A stretch of 24,948 nucleotides of DNA from Bacillota bacterium (GCA_023435025.1 JAEYSE010000121.1:1-24948), one strand, 5' to 3'. Shown: positions 7,295 through 14,707, counted from the stretch's first letter. Made by a program: numbers and translations. The notes: generated by a model from the sequence alone, not told the origin.

Positions 7295-7909
7295 TTGGAC
7301 AACAAGAAAAGGACAAAAGCGGAGAATGGTATTTTCGCGCGCATAGCCGCTGTGCTCAAAGTAAATAAAAAGCTGGAAATGGCGGTGTACATCGGCCTTG
7401 CGCTGCTGATCGTACTGCTGTACGTTACAACACTGTTCCCCGAGGAAAAGCCGTCTTCGGCCGAACCCGCCGAGAATACCCAGCATACAGCTCAATCGGA
7501 GCTGGAAGTGGAGGAGCGACTCGAAGCGGTATTATCGAGCATCCGCGGCGCGGGCCGCGTAGAGGTCATGATCACCTATGAAACCGGGCCGGAGATCGTG
7601 ACCGCCATGAATACGGATACCAACACCAATCGTTCCGAAACCGTAGATAACGAAAAAGAGAGCACGGTGGAACAGAGAACGGAATCCCAGAAACCAGCCA
7701 CCGTCTCCGGCAACAATGGTACGGAACCGATCGTGATCACAGAAAAACAGCCCGCCGTGCGCGGCGTGATCGTGGTGGCCGAAGGGGCGGACAAAGTCGC
7801 TGTGCGCATGGATTTGCAGCGCGCGGTACAGACCGTGCTCAACGTACCCGCGTCAAGCATCGAGGTGTTTGCGTTGGGCGATTCAAACAAACAATCTGAA
7901 AAAGAATAA
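7295..7909 (+). CDS. spoIIIAG: Stage III sporulation protein AG
   Basis: 204 residues with a TTG start. AAGGAGG lies about 8 bases upstream, which decides the start. One membrane segment (about 29-48) is followed by an extracellular region of about 155 residues. The region holds the ring-building fold (ERLEAVLSSIRGAGRVEVMITYET, then GVIVVAEGADKVAVRMDLQRAV). A polar, low-complexity insertion (about residues 100-150, rich in Thr, Asn and Glu) corresponds to the beta-triangle insertion of this protein. In Bacillus it forms a large ring in the intermembrane space between mother cell and forespore. Confidence 0.94.
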   Translation: MDNKKRTKAENGIFARIAAVLKVNKKLEMAVYIGLALLIVLLYVTTLFPEEKPSSAEPAENTQHTAQSELEVEERLEAVLSSIRGAGRVEVMITYETGPEIVTAMNTDTNTNRSETVDNEKESTVEQRTESQKPATVSGNNGTEPIVITEKQPAVRGVIVVAEGADKVAVRMDLQRAVQTVLNVPASSIEVFALGDSNKQSEKE

Positions 7910-7930
7910 GCGTTGGAAAGGGGAAGCGGT

Positions 7931-8443
7931 ATGAAAAAGAAATACGGGGTACTCATTGGTTTGGTTGTGTTGCTTGTAGTGGCGGTATTTATCAACATCA
8001 GGCTGAACGCCGCCGGGAATCAGAATGTCAAAGATGTCAATTCGCCGGGCGGAACGGACCAGGTGAAGATTACAAGTACGGGCAATGATACGGAGGACTA
8101 TTACGAGGTTTTCCGTGCGGACCGGGAAACCGACCGCGCAGAGGAAGTAGAGTGGCTGGACGCGATCATTTTGAACGAGGATACTGACGCGGAAACACTT
8201 GCCGACGCGCAGCAGCAAAAACTCGCCATCGTGGATAGTATGGAAAAGGAGCGCAATATTGAAAGCCTCATCAAAGCCAAGGGTTTTGCCGATGCGGCGG
8301 TGATGGTAACGGAAGACAGCGTCAATGTCGTCATCAAGGCGGAGAAAATAGATGCCAAGCAGGCCGCCCAGATACTCGACATTGTATATAGTGAAACCGA
8401 GATGGATGCGCAAAACGTAAAAATATATCCTTCTGCAGGGTAA
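7931..8443 (+). CDS. spoIIIAH: Stage III sporulation protein AH
   Basis: 170 residues. A basic start (MKKKYG) is followed by a membrane segment (about 6-24), a polar linker, and a C-terminal ring-building domain from about residue 85, with AVMVTEDSVNVVIKAEKIDAKQAAQIL. In Bacillus this domain binds SpoIIQ of the forespore across the intermembrane space, but no spoIIQ is in this window. ATG 7931 is chosen because AAAGGGG lies about 7 bases upstream; the in-frame TTG at 7913 has no good ribosome site. This is the last gene of the operon. Confidence 0.94.
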   Translation: MKKKYGVLIGLVVLLVVAVFINIRLNAAGNQNVKDVNSPGGTDQVKITSTGNDTEDYYEVFRADRETDRAEEVEWLDAIILNEDTDAETLADAQQQKLAIVDSMEKERNIESLIKAKGFADAAVMVTEDSVNVVIKAEKIDAKQAAQILDIVYSETEMDAQNVKIYPSAG

Positions 8444-8455
8444 AATGCGGAAGGA
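8428..8455 (+). other. Hairpin spanning the spoIIIAH stop codon
   Basis: TCCTTCTGCA (8428-8437) pairs with TGCGGAAGGA (8446-8455) over 10 base pairs with one G-T wobble and an 8-base loop. It includes the stop codon and sits at the end of the operon, but no T-run follows. It is therefore not a standard intrinsic terminator; it could stabilise the 3' end or limit readthrough. Confidence 0.4.
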
Positions 8456-8489
8456 CACGGCATATGCGCCAATTTTATGGAACCCTTTG

Positions 8490-8518
8490 TTTGCATTCAT
8501 AATTGCATCTGCTATAAT
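8490..8518 (+). promoter_or_regulatory. Sigma-A promoter with extended -10 ahead of the Asp23-like gene
   Basis: A perfect TATAAT at 8513-8518 is preceded by TGC, the extended -10 motif. TTTGCA at 8490-8495 matches 4 of 6 positions of the -35 consensus at 17 bases. It lies about 60 bases before the gene at 8579 and separates the vegetative asp23-nusB cluster from the sporulation operon. Confidence 0.75.
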
Positions 8519-8578
8519 AGAAAGACCGGATGCGCATCAAACAGTGCCGGAGATGCAATGGAAGAGGAGGTTCGCTCT

Positions 8579-9034
8579 ATGGATAACAGCAACGAGATCA
8601 TGCCCGTAGTCAAAGGCGGCGAAGGCGGTAAAATTGTATTTGCATCGGATGTAATCGCGACGATTGCGGCGCTTGCGGCCGCGGATGTACCCGGCGTTGC
8701 GGGCATGAGCGGCGGCATGGTGGAAGGCATTACTGAAATGCTGGGCCGCAAGAATCTGACAAAGGGCGTCAAGGTCGAGGTTGGTACGGAAGAAACCGCC
8801 ATCGATGTAAGCGTTATCATCAAATATGGGTTTCGCATTCAGGATGTATGCTCCAATATCCAGCAGGCCATCCGCGGTGCAGTAGAAACCATGACGGGTC
8901 TTCGTGTTGTGGAAGCAAACGTCTATGTACAGGCGGTCAGCTTTGAAACCGAGGAACCCGCGCACGAAGAGAAACACAAGAAGGAAAAACCGGAAAAGGA
9001 ACCCAAGCCGGTTGATCCGCCCCGCGTCAGATAG
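8579..9034 (+). CDS. Asp23/Gls24 family envelope stress protein
   Basis: 151 residues. The Asp23/Gls24 (DUF322) core spans about residues 10-120, with KIVFASDVIATIAALAAADVPGV and the later YGFRIQDVCSNIQQAIRGAVETMTGL. The C-terminal tail of about 27 residues is rich in Glu, Lys and Pro and probably disordered. ATG 8579 is chosen because GAGGAGG (8564-8570) lies 8 bases upstream. In Staphylococcus aureus, Asp23 is held at the membrane by AmaP and linked to cell-wall stress. An AmaP-like gene follows here, so the pairing is conserved. The precise molecular role of the family is unknown. Confidence 0.9.
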   Translation: MDNSNEIMPVVKGGEGGKIVFASDVIATIAALAAADVPGVAGMSGGMVEGITEMLGRKNLTKGVKVEVGTEETAIDVSVIIKYGFRIQDVCSNIQQAIRGAVETMTGLRVVEANVYVQAVSFETEEPAHEEKHKKEKPEKEPKPVDPPRVR

Positions 9035-9055
9035 AACTCGCTTCGAATGATTGCC

Positions 9056-9097
9056 GGGGCTGTCCCGATCCGCTTCATTGCGTTGAGGGACGGTCCC
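9056..9097. repeat. Imperfect inverted repeat, REP-like
   Basis: An 11-base arm at 9056-9066 (GGGGCTGTCCC) pairs fully, counting two G-T wobbles, with GGGACGGTCCC at 9087-9097 around a 20-base loop. It lies between the Asp23-like and AmaP-like genes and has no T-run. It resembles GGGACGGT-type palindromes that recur between genes in some Clostridia, but only one copy is visible here. Confidence 0.45.
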
Positions 9098-9158
9098 ATA
9101 ATCCGCCTGGCTCGCAAAATACTACGAAAGCTGTGGCTATTTAGCAGGAGATATACAT

Positions 9159-9722
9159 ATGAAGGCAAAGCTCTTTGATCGGATACTCTTGGCGCTGCTT
9201 CTGATCGTAACGCTCGTTCTATCGCTGCTGCTCATAGTGCTCGCGGCCCGCATTATTCCGGTTGCCAATGTCAAAGCGTTTGTGGACGTGCTATATTGGG
9301 GCGTCAATAACGCCGTTATACTTGCTTCCTCAGGTCTGGTGATATTCATAATCACGGTGCGGCTAATGTTTGCGGGAAGCGGCGGAAAGAAAGAGGCGCA
9401 GCCCACCTCCACGCTGGTACAGGCTACGGAGCTTGGGGCGACGTTCATCACGCTTTCGGCTATCGACAGCATGGTGCAAAAGCATTGCCGCGCCAATAAC
9501 CGCATCCGCAACGTGGTCAGCTGCGTACGCGCCGTACGTGAAGGCGGCATCACATTGAGCGTCCGCCTCGCCCTTATGCCGGATACGGACATCCCCACAC
9601 TTTCCGCTGAGCTGCAGAAAACGCTCAAGGAATACGTGGAAAAGAACTCCGGCATCAATGTGCGCGAAATCGGTATACTGGTTGAAGATACTTCCAGCAA
9701 TCCGAAAAGCCGCGTGGAATAG
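9159..9722 (+). CDS. amaP: AmaP-like membrane anchor protein (alkaline shock response)
   Basis: 187 residues. Two membrane segments (about 9-31 and 49-70) are followed by a cytoplasmic domain with ELGATFITLSAIDSMVQKHCR and GGITLSVRLALMPDTDIP, as in the alkaline shock membrane anchor family. The cytoplasmic domain is itself distantly like Asp23. CAGGAG sits a few bases before the ATG. It lies between the Asp23-like gene and a DUF2273 gene, the usual trio ahead of nusB in many Firmicutes. AmaP recruits Asp23 to the membrane in Staphylococcus; the same role is inferred here. Confidence 0.85.
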   Translation: MKAKLFDRILLALLLIVTLVLSLLLIVLAARIIPVANVKAFVDVLYWGVNNAVILASSGLVIFIITVRLMFAGSGGKKEAQPTSTLVQATELGATFITLSAIDSMVQKHCRANNRIRNVVSCVRAVREGGITLSVRLALMPDTDIPTLSAELQKTLKEYVEKNSGINVREIGILVEDTSSNPKSRVE

Positions 9723-9744
9723 CGCGGGAATGAGGTAAAAGCCA

Positions 9745-9975
9745 ATGCCCGGATGGAAAGAGAGACTGCTTGTGTTTTTTACCGAACACAGATGGACGAT
9801 ATGGCTCGTTGCGCTGGGCCTTTTGATCGGCATACTGATACTTACCATCAACTTCTGGCGGACATTGCTGTTGATTATTGTGGTGGGCGTATGCTTTGTG
9901 GTAGGGAGCCTGATGGACAAAGGCGGATGGGAAATGGTAAAAACCTTTCTGGATCGCATTTTGCCCAGGAGATAA
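9745..9975 (+). CDS. DUF2273 small membrane protein
   Basis: 76 residues. An amphipathic start (MPGWKERLLVFFTEHRW) is followed by two adjacent hydrophobic segments (about 18-34 and 37-54) and a basic tail. This pattern and the position directly after an AmaP-like gene match the DUF2273 family. GAGG lies upstream of the ATG. The function is not known; it is thought to belong to the Asp23/AmaP membrane complex because the genes travel together. Confidence 0.82.
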   Translation: MPGWKERLLVFFTEHRWTIWLVALGLLIGILILTINFWRTLLLIIVVGVCFVVGSLMDKGGWEMVKTFLDRILPRR

Positions 9976-10005
9976 AGAGCGAACCGGGGAGGATAATGCC
10001 TGCTT

Positions 10006-10416
10006 ATGAGCAGAAAGATCGCACGAGAAGTTGCAATGAAACTGATGTTTGCCCGGATGCTTGGCGGGGAGAATAATTACCGCTGCATTTTGGAGCAGAC
10101 CGGGATAGAGGACGAGCCCCCACAGGAAGATATCGAGTTTGCGGATAACCTGGTTGCAGGCATTGAGGCGAGCACCGAGCAGATCGACGCGCTGATTGGC
10201 AGCAACGCCATAGGGTGGACGGTGGGCCGCATGCCCAAGGTGGATCTTTGCATACTGCGGATTGCGCTTTATGAAATGATGCATCGACAGGATATTCCGC
10301 ACAGCGTTTCCATAAACGAGGCTGTGGAGCTCGCAAAGCGCTTCGCAGGGGATAAATCCCCGGCCTATATCAACGGTATTTTAGGGACGCTCTCGAAACA
10401 ACTCGAACATGTGTAA
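10006..10416 (+). CDS. nusB: Transcription antitermination factor NusB
   Basis: 136 residues, standard length, all helical. The N-terminal RKIAREVAMKLMFARML and the C-terminal VSINEAVELAKRFAGDKSPAYINGILGTL are diagnostic for NusB. It binds boxA RNA with NusE (S10) to prevent termination, mainly in rRNA operons. ATG 10006 fits the family start, although the GGGGAGGA site is 12 bases upstream, a rather long spacing. An ATG at 9996 is out of frame. The gene follows the Asp23/AmaP/DUF2273 group by 30 bases. Confidence 0.95.
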   Translation: MSRKIAREVAMKLMFARMLGGENNYRCILEQTGIEDEPPQEDIEFADNLVAGIEASTEQIDALIGSNAIGWTVGRMPKVDLCILRIALYEMMHRQDIPHSVSINEAVELAKRFAGDKSPAYINGILGTLSKQLEHV

Positions 10417-10701
10417 AGAGAGGGACAGGTGAGCCGGGAAAAAGCGCCGTATCCGGGAATGGATATGGGCGGTTATACCCCCAACGCCTGCATAGGCATT
10501 CGGGCATCGTCTTTTCAGAAAAAGGACGATGCTTCGTGTTCATTTGGGGGAAGTAGGGCGCTTGCAATCGCTCCGCATTATTCAGAGGCATGGGGTATGC
10601 GACTTAGCCCGCGCTTTTAAGCGATATGCGGTTACGTGAGCGCTACATGCAAAGGATAGTAATGCAGAGTGACTGACCGGTAATGGAAAAAGGGGAGAGA
10701 T
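10417..10701. other. Intergenic region nusB-folD with several short hairpins
   Basis: 285 bases with no convincing gene. A GTG-started frame of 63 codons at 10429-10620 has an acceptable ribosome site but no recognisable similarity and runs through a hairpin. There are several inverted repeats, the best being GCATCGTC/GACGATGC at 10504-10532. I could not match the region to the tetrahydrofolate or ZTP riboswitches that occur before folate genes. A promoter for folD is expected here, but no strong sigma-A pair was found. Confidence 0.4.
10504..10532 (+). other. Hairpin downstream of nusB, possible weak terminator
   Basis: GCATCGTC (10504-10511) and GACGATGC (10525-10532) form a perfect 8-base stem, extended inward by TTTT/AAAA after a single bulge. 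The bases after it (TTCGTGTTCATTT) are T-rich but interrupted, so termination would be weak. Confidence 0.4.
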
Positions 10702-11556
10702 ATGGAAAAAGCAAAGCTGATTGATGGAAAAGCGGTCGCCGCTGTTACGCGCGAGGCGCTTTCAGCCCGCATAGAGCGGTTGAAACAGGCAGGCGTAACC
10801 CCCGGGCTATGCGTAGTGCTGGTGGGCAACGATCCCGCTTCGGAAAGTTATGTGGCCAGCAAGGAGCGCATGGCGGCCTCGTTAGGTATGAACGGCGTCG
10901 TACATCGACTGCCGGCAGAAACCTCGGAACAGGAACTGCTCGAACGTATCCGGGCGCTCAACGGCGACCCGTCGATACACGGCATACTCGTCCAGCTGCC
11001 GTTGCCCAAGCAGATTGATCCTTCCGCAGTGGCCTCTGCCATATCGCCAGAAAAGGATGTTGACGGGCTTCATCCTGTCAACGCGGGCAAGCTATTACAA
11101 AAGGAGCCCTGCATGATACCCTGTACGCCCAACGGTGTAATCGACCTCATCAAAAGCACCGGCACTGAAATAAAGGGCAAACATGCGGTGGTAATCGGCC
11201 GTAGCGATATCGTGGGTAAGCCTGCCGCTATACTCCTGATGCATCATGACGCGACCGTGACCATTTGCCACTCTCGAACAAAGGGCCTTGCCGCATTGAC
11301 CAGGCAGGCTGATATTTTGGTGTGCGCCATTGGAAAGCCCCACATGGTTACGGGCGATATGATAAAGCCGGGCGCTGTGGTAATCGATGTCGGCACCAGC
11401 CGTGTAGATGGCAAGCTGTGCGGGGATGTGGCTTTTGATGAGGCAATGGAAGTTGCGGGGCATCTTACCCCCGTTCCCGGTGGCGTCGGCCCCATGACAA
11501 TCGCCATGTTGATGCGCAATACCGTGGAGGCGGCCGAGCAGCTGGCCGGTTTTTAA
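10702..11556 (+). CDS. folD: Bifunctional methylenetetrahydrofolate dehydrogenase/cyclohydrolase FolD
   Basis: 284 residues, full length. FolD oxidises 5,10-methylene-THF with NADP and then hydrolyses the product to 10-formyl-THF. The motif VGNDPASESYVASKE contains the catalytic Lys54. VQLPLP (97-102) and KDVDGLHP (118-125) line the folate site, and GRSDIVGKP (166-174) belongs to the nucleotide-binding fold. The C-terminal TPVPGGVGPMT is intact. The ATG is preceded by AAAGGGGAGAG. Its stop codon directly abuts the xseA start, so the two are co-translated. Confidence 0.97.
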   Translation: MEKAKLIDGKAVAAVTREALSARIERLKQAGVTPGLCVVLVGNDPASESYVASKERMAASLGMNGVVHRLPAETSEQELLERIRALNGDPSIHGILVQLPLPKQIDPSAVASAISPEKDVDGLHPVNAGKLLQKEPCMIPCTPNGVIDLIKSTGTEIKGKHAVVIGRSDIVGKPAAILLMHHDATVTICHSRTKGLAALTRQADILVCAIGKPHMVTGDMIKPGAVVIDVGTSRVDGKLCGDVAFDEAMEVAGHLTPVPGGVGPMTIAMLMRNTVEAAEQLAGF

Positions 11557-12786
11557 ATGCAGCAGCGGATACTGACGGTAACGCAGCTTAACGAATATGT
11601 CGGCAACCTTTTGAATGGCGACCCGGTTTTGCGCGCGCTTCGGGTGCAGGGGGAGCTTTCCGGCTTCAAGCGCCACAGCTCGGGCCACATGTATTTTCAA
11701 TTGAAGGATGAAAACGCGGTACTTCGCTGCGTCATGTTTCGTTCCGCGGCCATGTCTGTGAGCTTCCAGCCACAAGACGGTATGAAGGTTGTCTTGGATG
11801 GCTATGCTTCGCTGTATACCAAGGACGGTCAGTTCCAGCTTTATGTTCAGGCCATGCAAAAGGACGGGGAAGGGGAACTCTATCAGCGTTTTTTGCTGTT
11901 AAAGACCAAATTGGAGGCCATGGGGTACTTTGACACGGCAAGGAAACGCCCCATTCCGTTTCTGCCTGAAAAGGTAGGCGTCGTTACCTCGGGCACGGGC
12001 GCGGCGCTACAAGATATTCTGCAGATCATACGTCGCAGGTTCTCCGCTATGGACGTCGTCGTTTGCCCGGTGCTTGTGCAGGGAGCGGGGGCCGCGGCGG
12101 ATATCGCAAAAGGTATCCGCAGACTGAACGCGCATGGCGGAATAAGCGTGCTCATCGTAGGGCGAGGCGGCGGTAGTATGGAGGACCTTTGGGCTTTCAA
12201 TGAGCCGGAAGTAGTCAAGGCTGTGTTTGAAAGCCGTGTCCCGGTCATCTCTGCAGTAGGCCATGAGACGGATATCACGCTTTGCGATTTTACGGCAGAC
12301 CTCAGAGCCCCGACGCCCTCAGCGGCGGCCGAACTTGCCGTTCCCGCCTATGACGCGCTGCTGCAGCGGGTAGACGAACTGTTCTCGGAACGCCTGCTTC
12401 GGGCACTCAACCGCAGCCTCATTGTTAAGAGGGAGCGTGTAACGCTTTTGCTGCGCGGGCGAGGGTTTTCAGTCACGTCGCACCATGCCGCTCTGGAGCA
12501 CAAGCGTCTGGAGCATTTTATAAAAAGGTTGGAGGAAAGCGGCAAAAATGCCCTAACGCGCCAGCGTACTGGAACCGAAGGGCTGCTGAGCCGAATAAAC
12601 GCATTATCACCGGGCGCGGTGCTTGACCGCGGCTATGCAATCGTAACTGACGGACAAGGGCATATTCTGCACAATACTTCCGCTATGGACAGTGGTATGC
12701 CTGTGGTGTTGCATATGAACGATGGTTCGGCTATGGCGCGCATCGAGCGAGTTGCCGTGGAAAAGCTGCTGCAAAAAGGAGAATAG
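11557..12786 (+). CDS. xseA: Exodeoxyribonuclease VII large subunit
   Basis: 409 residues. The N-terminal OB-fold (residues about 1-110) includes VQGELSGFKRHSSGHMYFQLKDE. The nuclease domain carries VGVVTSGTGAALQDI, IVGRGGGSMEDLWAFNE and VISAVGHETDITLCDF, all typical. A long helical region follows and the C-terminus contains LDRGYAIV. With XseB it degrades single-stranded DNA from either end. There is no gap after folD, and its ribosome site must lie inside the folD end. Confidence 0.96.
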   Translation: MQQRILTVTQLNEYVGNLLNGDPVLRALRVQGELSGFKRHSSGHMYFQLKDENAVLRCVMFRSAAMSVSFQPQDGMKVVLDGYASLYTKDGQFQLYVQAMQKDGEGELYQRFLLLKTKLEAMGYFDTARKRPIPFLPEKVGVVTSGTGAALQDILQIIRRRFSAMDVVVCPVLVQGAGAAADIAKGIRRLNAHGGISVLIVGRGGGSMEDLWAFNEPEVVKAVFESRVPVISAVGHETDITLCDFTADLRAPTPSAAAELAVPAYDALLQRVDELFSERLLRALNRSLIVKRERVTLLLRGRGFSVTSHHAALEHKRLEHFIKRLEESGKNALTRQRTGTEGLLSRINALSPGAVLDRGYAIVTDGQGHILHNTSAMDSGMPVVLHMNDGSAMARIERVAVEKLLQKGE

Positions 12787-12787
12787 T

Positions 12788-13006
12788 ATGTCAGAGAAGC
12801 AAATCATACCCCAGGACGCACCCTTTGAAGCGTTGATGGAAGAACTCGAAATGATCGTCCAGAAGCTCGAAAGCGGGAAAATCCCTCTTGAGGAAATGGT
12901 TTCTCTCTACGAGCGCGGTGCGGCGCTGGGCAAACGCTGCATGCAGCTTTTAGAATCCTATGAAGGGCGGCTGACTACGCTGAATAGCCCGGAGGACGGG
13001 CAATGA
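12788..13006 (+). CDS. xseB: Exodeoxyribonuclease VII small subunit
   Basis: 72 residues, normal size. The family core is present: PFEALMEELEMIVQKLESGKIPLEEMVSLYERG. Several small subunits bind the helical stalk of XseA. ATG 12788 is chosen because AAGGAG lies just upstream in the xseA tail and the protein then begins at the family start. It lies one base after the xseA stop and overlaps ispA by 4 bases (ATGA at 13003-13006). Confidence 0.94.
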   Translation: MSEKQIIPQDAPFEALMEELEMIVQKLESGKIPLEEMVSLYERGAALGKRCMQLLESYEGRLTTLNSPEDGQ

Positions 13007-13887
13007 GCTTTTTGGAGCAGCAGAAGCAGTACGCTTCGCTTGTGGATCAGGCCCTTTCTGTCTATCTGGCAGCAGAGGATATCCCAAAGCAGCTATTAGA
13101 GAGCATGTCCTATAGTGTACTCGCAGGCGGGAAACGCCTGCGCCCCACCATCGCTTTAGCCGTATGCGAGATGCTGAATGGATCCATGGAGGATGCCATG
13201 CCATTTGCGTGCGCGCTTGAAATGATCCATACGTATTCATTGATACACGATGATCTTCCCGCCATGGACAACGACGACTACCGCCGCGGCAGGTTGACCA
13301 ACCACAAGGTGTTCGGCGAAGGGCAGGCAATCCTTGCCGGAGACGCGTTACTTTCCTATGCATTTGAGCTGATGCTCAAAGAAATTGCAGCATGTCCGGG
13401 CCCCAGGCTTGTGCTGGCGGCGCAGGCCGTGGCAAAGGGTGCGGGCGTAACCGGCATGGTGGCAGGGCAGGCTCTGGACCTTCAAAACGAAGGCAGCGGC
13501 AGGATGGATGAGAATACGCTACTAACCATACACAGGGGCAAGACCGCCGCGATGCTTCTTGCATCTGTAGAAGCGGGTGCGTATTGCGCGGGCGCAGTAG
13601 AAGACATACTTGCTTATTTAAGAGAATTTGGATCGCACTACGGGCTGCTGTTCCAGATTACGGATGATATATTAGATATCACGGGCGACAAAGGCAGCAT
13701 GGGAAAAACTTTGGGCAAAGATGAAAAAGCAGGGAAACTGACGTTCCCTGCCGTATTCGGGCTTGAAGGCGCAATGGTAAAAGCGGAAGAGGCGGCAGCT
13801 TCGGCCCACGCTGCGCTCACGACACTTGGCGAACGGGCTTGGTTTCTTCGTGAGCTAGTGTCCTATACGCTTACTCGCAGCTCCTAA
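13003..13887 (+). CDS. ispA: Polyprenyl synthetase, farnesyl diphosphate synthase type
   Basis: 294 residues. The motif GGKRLRP (42-48) binds diphosphate. The first Asp-rich motif DDLPAMDND (83-91) is preceded by TYSLIH as in short-chain bacterial enzymes, and the second is DDILD (221-225). It condenses isopentenyl diphosphate with allylic diphosphates, probably to the C15 product. The start overlaps xseB. In Bacillus and many Clostridia dxs follows ispA; here the next gene is spo0A on the opposite strand, and the two stop codons touch at 13887/13888. The C-terminus appears complete. Confidence 0.93.
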   Translation: MSFLEQQKQYASLVDQALSVYLAAEDIPKQLLESMSYSVLAGGKRLRPTIALAVCEMLNGSMEDAMPFACALEMIHTYSLIHDDLPAMDNDDYRRGRLTNHKVFGEGQAILAGDALLSYAFELMLKEIAACPGPRLVLAAQAVAKGAGVTGMVAGQALDLQNEGSGRMDENTLLTIHRGKTAAMLLASVEAGAYCAGAVEDILAYLREFGSHYGLLFQITDDILDITGDKGSMGKTLGKDEKAGKLTFPAVFGLEGAMVKAEEAAASAHAALTTLGERAWFLRELVSYTLTRSS

Positions 13888-14661
13888 TCAGACGGAAATG
13901 TCCATGCGTACCCTATCTGCAATCATGGCGATAAATTCCGCGTTGGTGGGCTTGCCCTTAAGATCGTCTATGGTATAGCCAAAGTACTGGTTCAGTATTT
14001 GCGCGTTGCCTCTTGCCCAGGCAACCTCTATCGCGTTTCGTATCGCACGCTCCACCAACGGGGGGCGTGTATTATATTGCTTGGATATATGTGGGTAAAT
14101 ATCTTTGGTGACTGCGACGGAGGATGGGTCTTTCGCTTCCACGGAATATTGGATGGCGCTCCTTAGATAATGGTAGCCTCTCAAATGCGCGGGTATACCC
14201 ACCGCGCGTATCTGCCGGGTGATCTGTGCGCTCAGCTCCTCATTGACGCGCTTTACGGGCGGGATGGCGGAAAGCTGCTCCGGGTCTTCCGTAGCGCGTG
14301 TCAACTGCAGGATACGTGGTACAATGTATTCCGGCCCCATAGGTTTGACGAAGCAGTACAGCACATGTAGCTGCTGCAGTTCCTGCAAAAGACGGTTGTC
14401 CAGAAAAGCAGTATGTATAAATACGGCGGGACGATCTTCATCCTCCATGGTCTGGATGCTGTTTAAAACGCTTAGTCCGTCCAAAATGGGCATTACGATA
14501 TCCATTAAAAGGACATCCACGCGCTCAGTTGCGAGCGTTGTTAATACATCTTTACCGTTGTGTACATAGGGAAGCACATGTATGGTATCATAATTGCGGC
14601 AAAATTGTGCAATATCTTCGCAAATGGAGGCGCTTCCATCTGCAATAAGTAGATTGATCAA
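13888..14661 (-). CDS. spo0A: Sporulation master regulator Spo0A
   Basis: 257 residues. The receiver domain (about 1-120) has the phosphoacceptor Asp54 (LLMDIVMPILDG), Thr84 (HTAF) and Lys106 (VKP). The C-terminal Spo0A domain (about 145-257) has GIPAHLRGYHYLRSAI, the DNA-contact region VERAIRNAIEVAWARGN and KPTNAEFIAM, closely matching Bacillus Spo0A. One key difference stands out: the acidic pair near the N-terminus, Asp-Asp in Bacillus (ADDN), is Asp8-Gly9 here (IADGSA). The start is TTG 14661, fixed by a full-consensus ribosome site 6 bases upstream. It lies 46 bases after spoIVB, so it may share transcripts with that gene; no clear own promoter was found in the gap. Confidence 0.96.
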   Translation of the reverse strand: MINLLIADGSASICEDIAQFCRNYDTIHVLPYVHNGKDVLTTLATERVDVLLMDIVMPILDGLSVLNSIQTMEDEDRPAVFIHTAFLDNRLLQELQQLHVLYCFVKPMGPEYIVPRILQLTRATEDPEQLSAIPPVKRVNEELSAQITRQIRAVGIPAHLRGYHYLRSAIQYSVEAKDPSSVAVTKDIYPHISKQYNTRPPLVERAIRNAIEVAWARGNAQILNQYFGYTIDDLKGKPTNAEFIAMIADRVRMDISV

Positions 14662-14667
14662 GTGCGT

Positions 14668-14676
14668 ATCACCTCC
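14668..14676 (-). promoter_or_regulatory. Consensus ribosome-binding site deciding the spo0A TTG start
   Basis: GGAGGTGAT on the minus strand is fully complementary to the 3' end of 16S rRNA and lies 6 bases from the TTG at 14661. It makes a strong site for an otherwise weak start codon. Confidence 0.85.
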
Positions 14677-14707
14677 GACCTACTTTATGATACCAGATTA
14701 TTTCCAA

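Noticed and set aside
10429..10620. A GTG-started 63-codon frame between nusB and folD with an acceptable ribosome site
   Set aside because: No recognisable domain, it runs through a perfect 8-base hairpin, and its composition looks like intergenic sequence. I kept the region as non-coding.
10417..10701. A tetrahydrofolate or ZTP riboswitch ahead of folD
   Set aside because: I could not find the conserved core sequences of either class by eye. A covariance-model search would settle it.
11095..11859. A 254-codon open frame on the minus strand opposite folD and xseA
   Set aside because: A shadow of two conserved genes; no domain, no plausible ribosome site.
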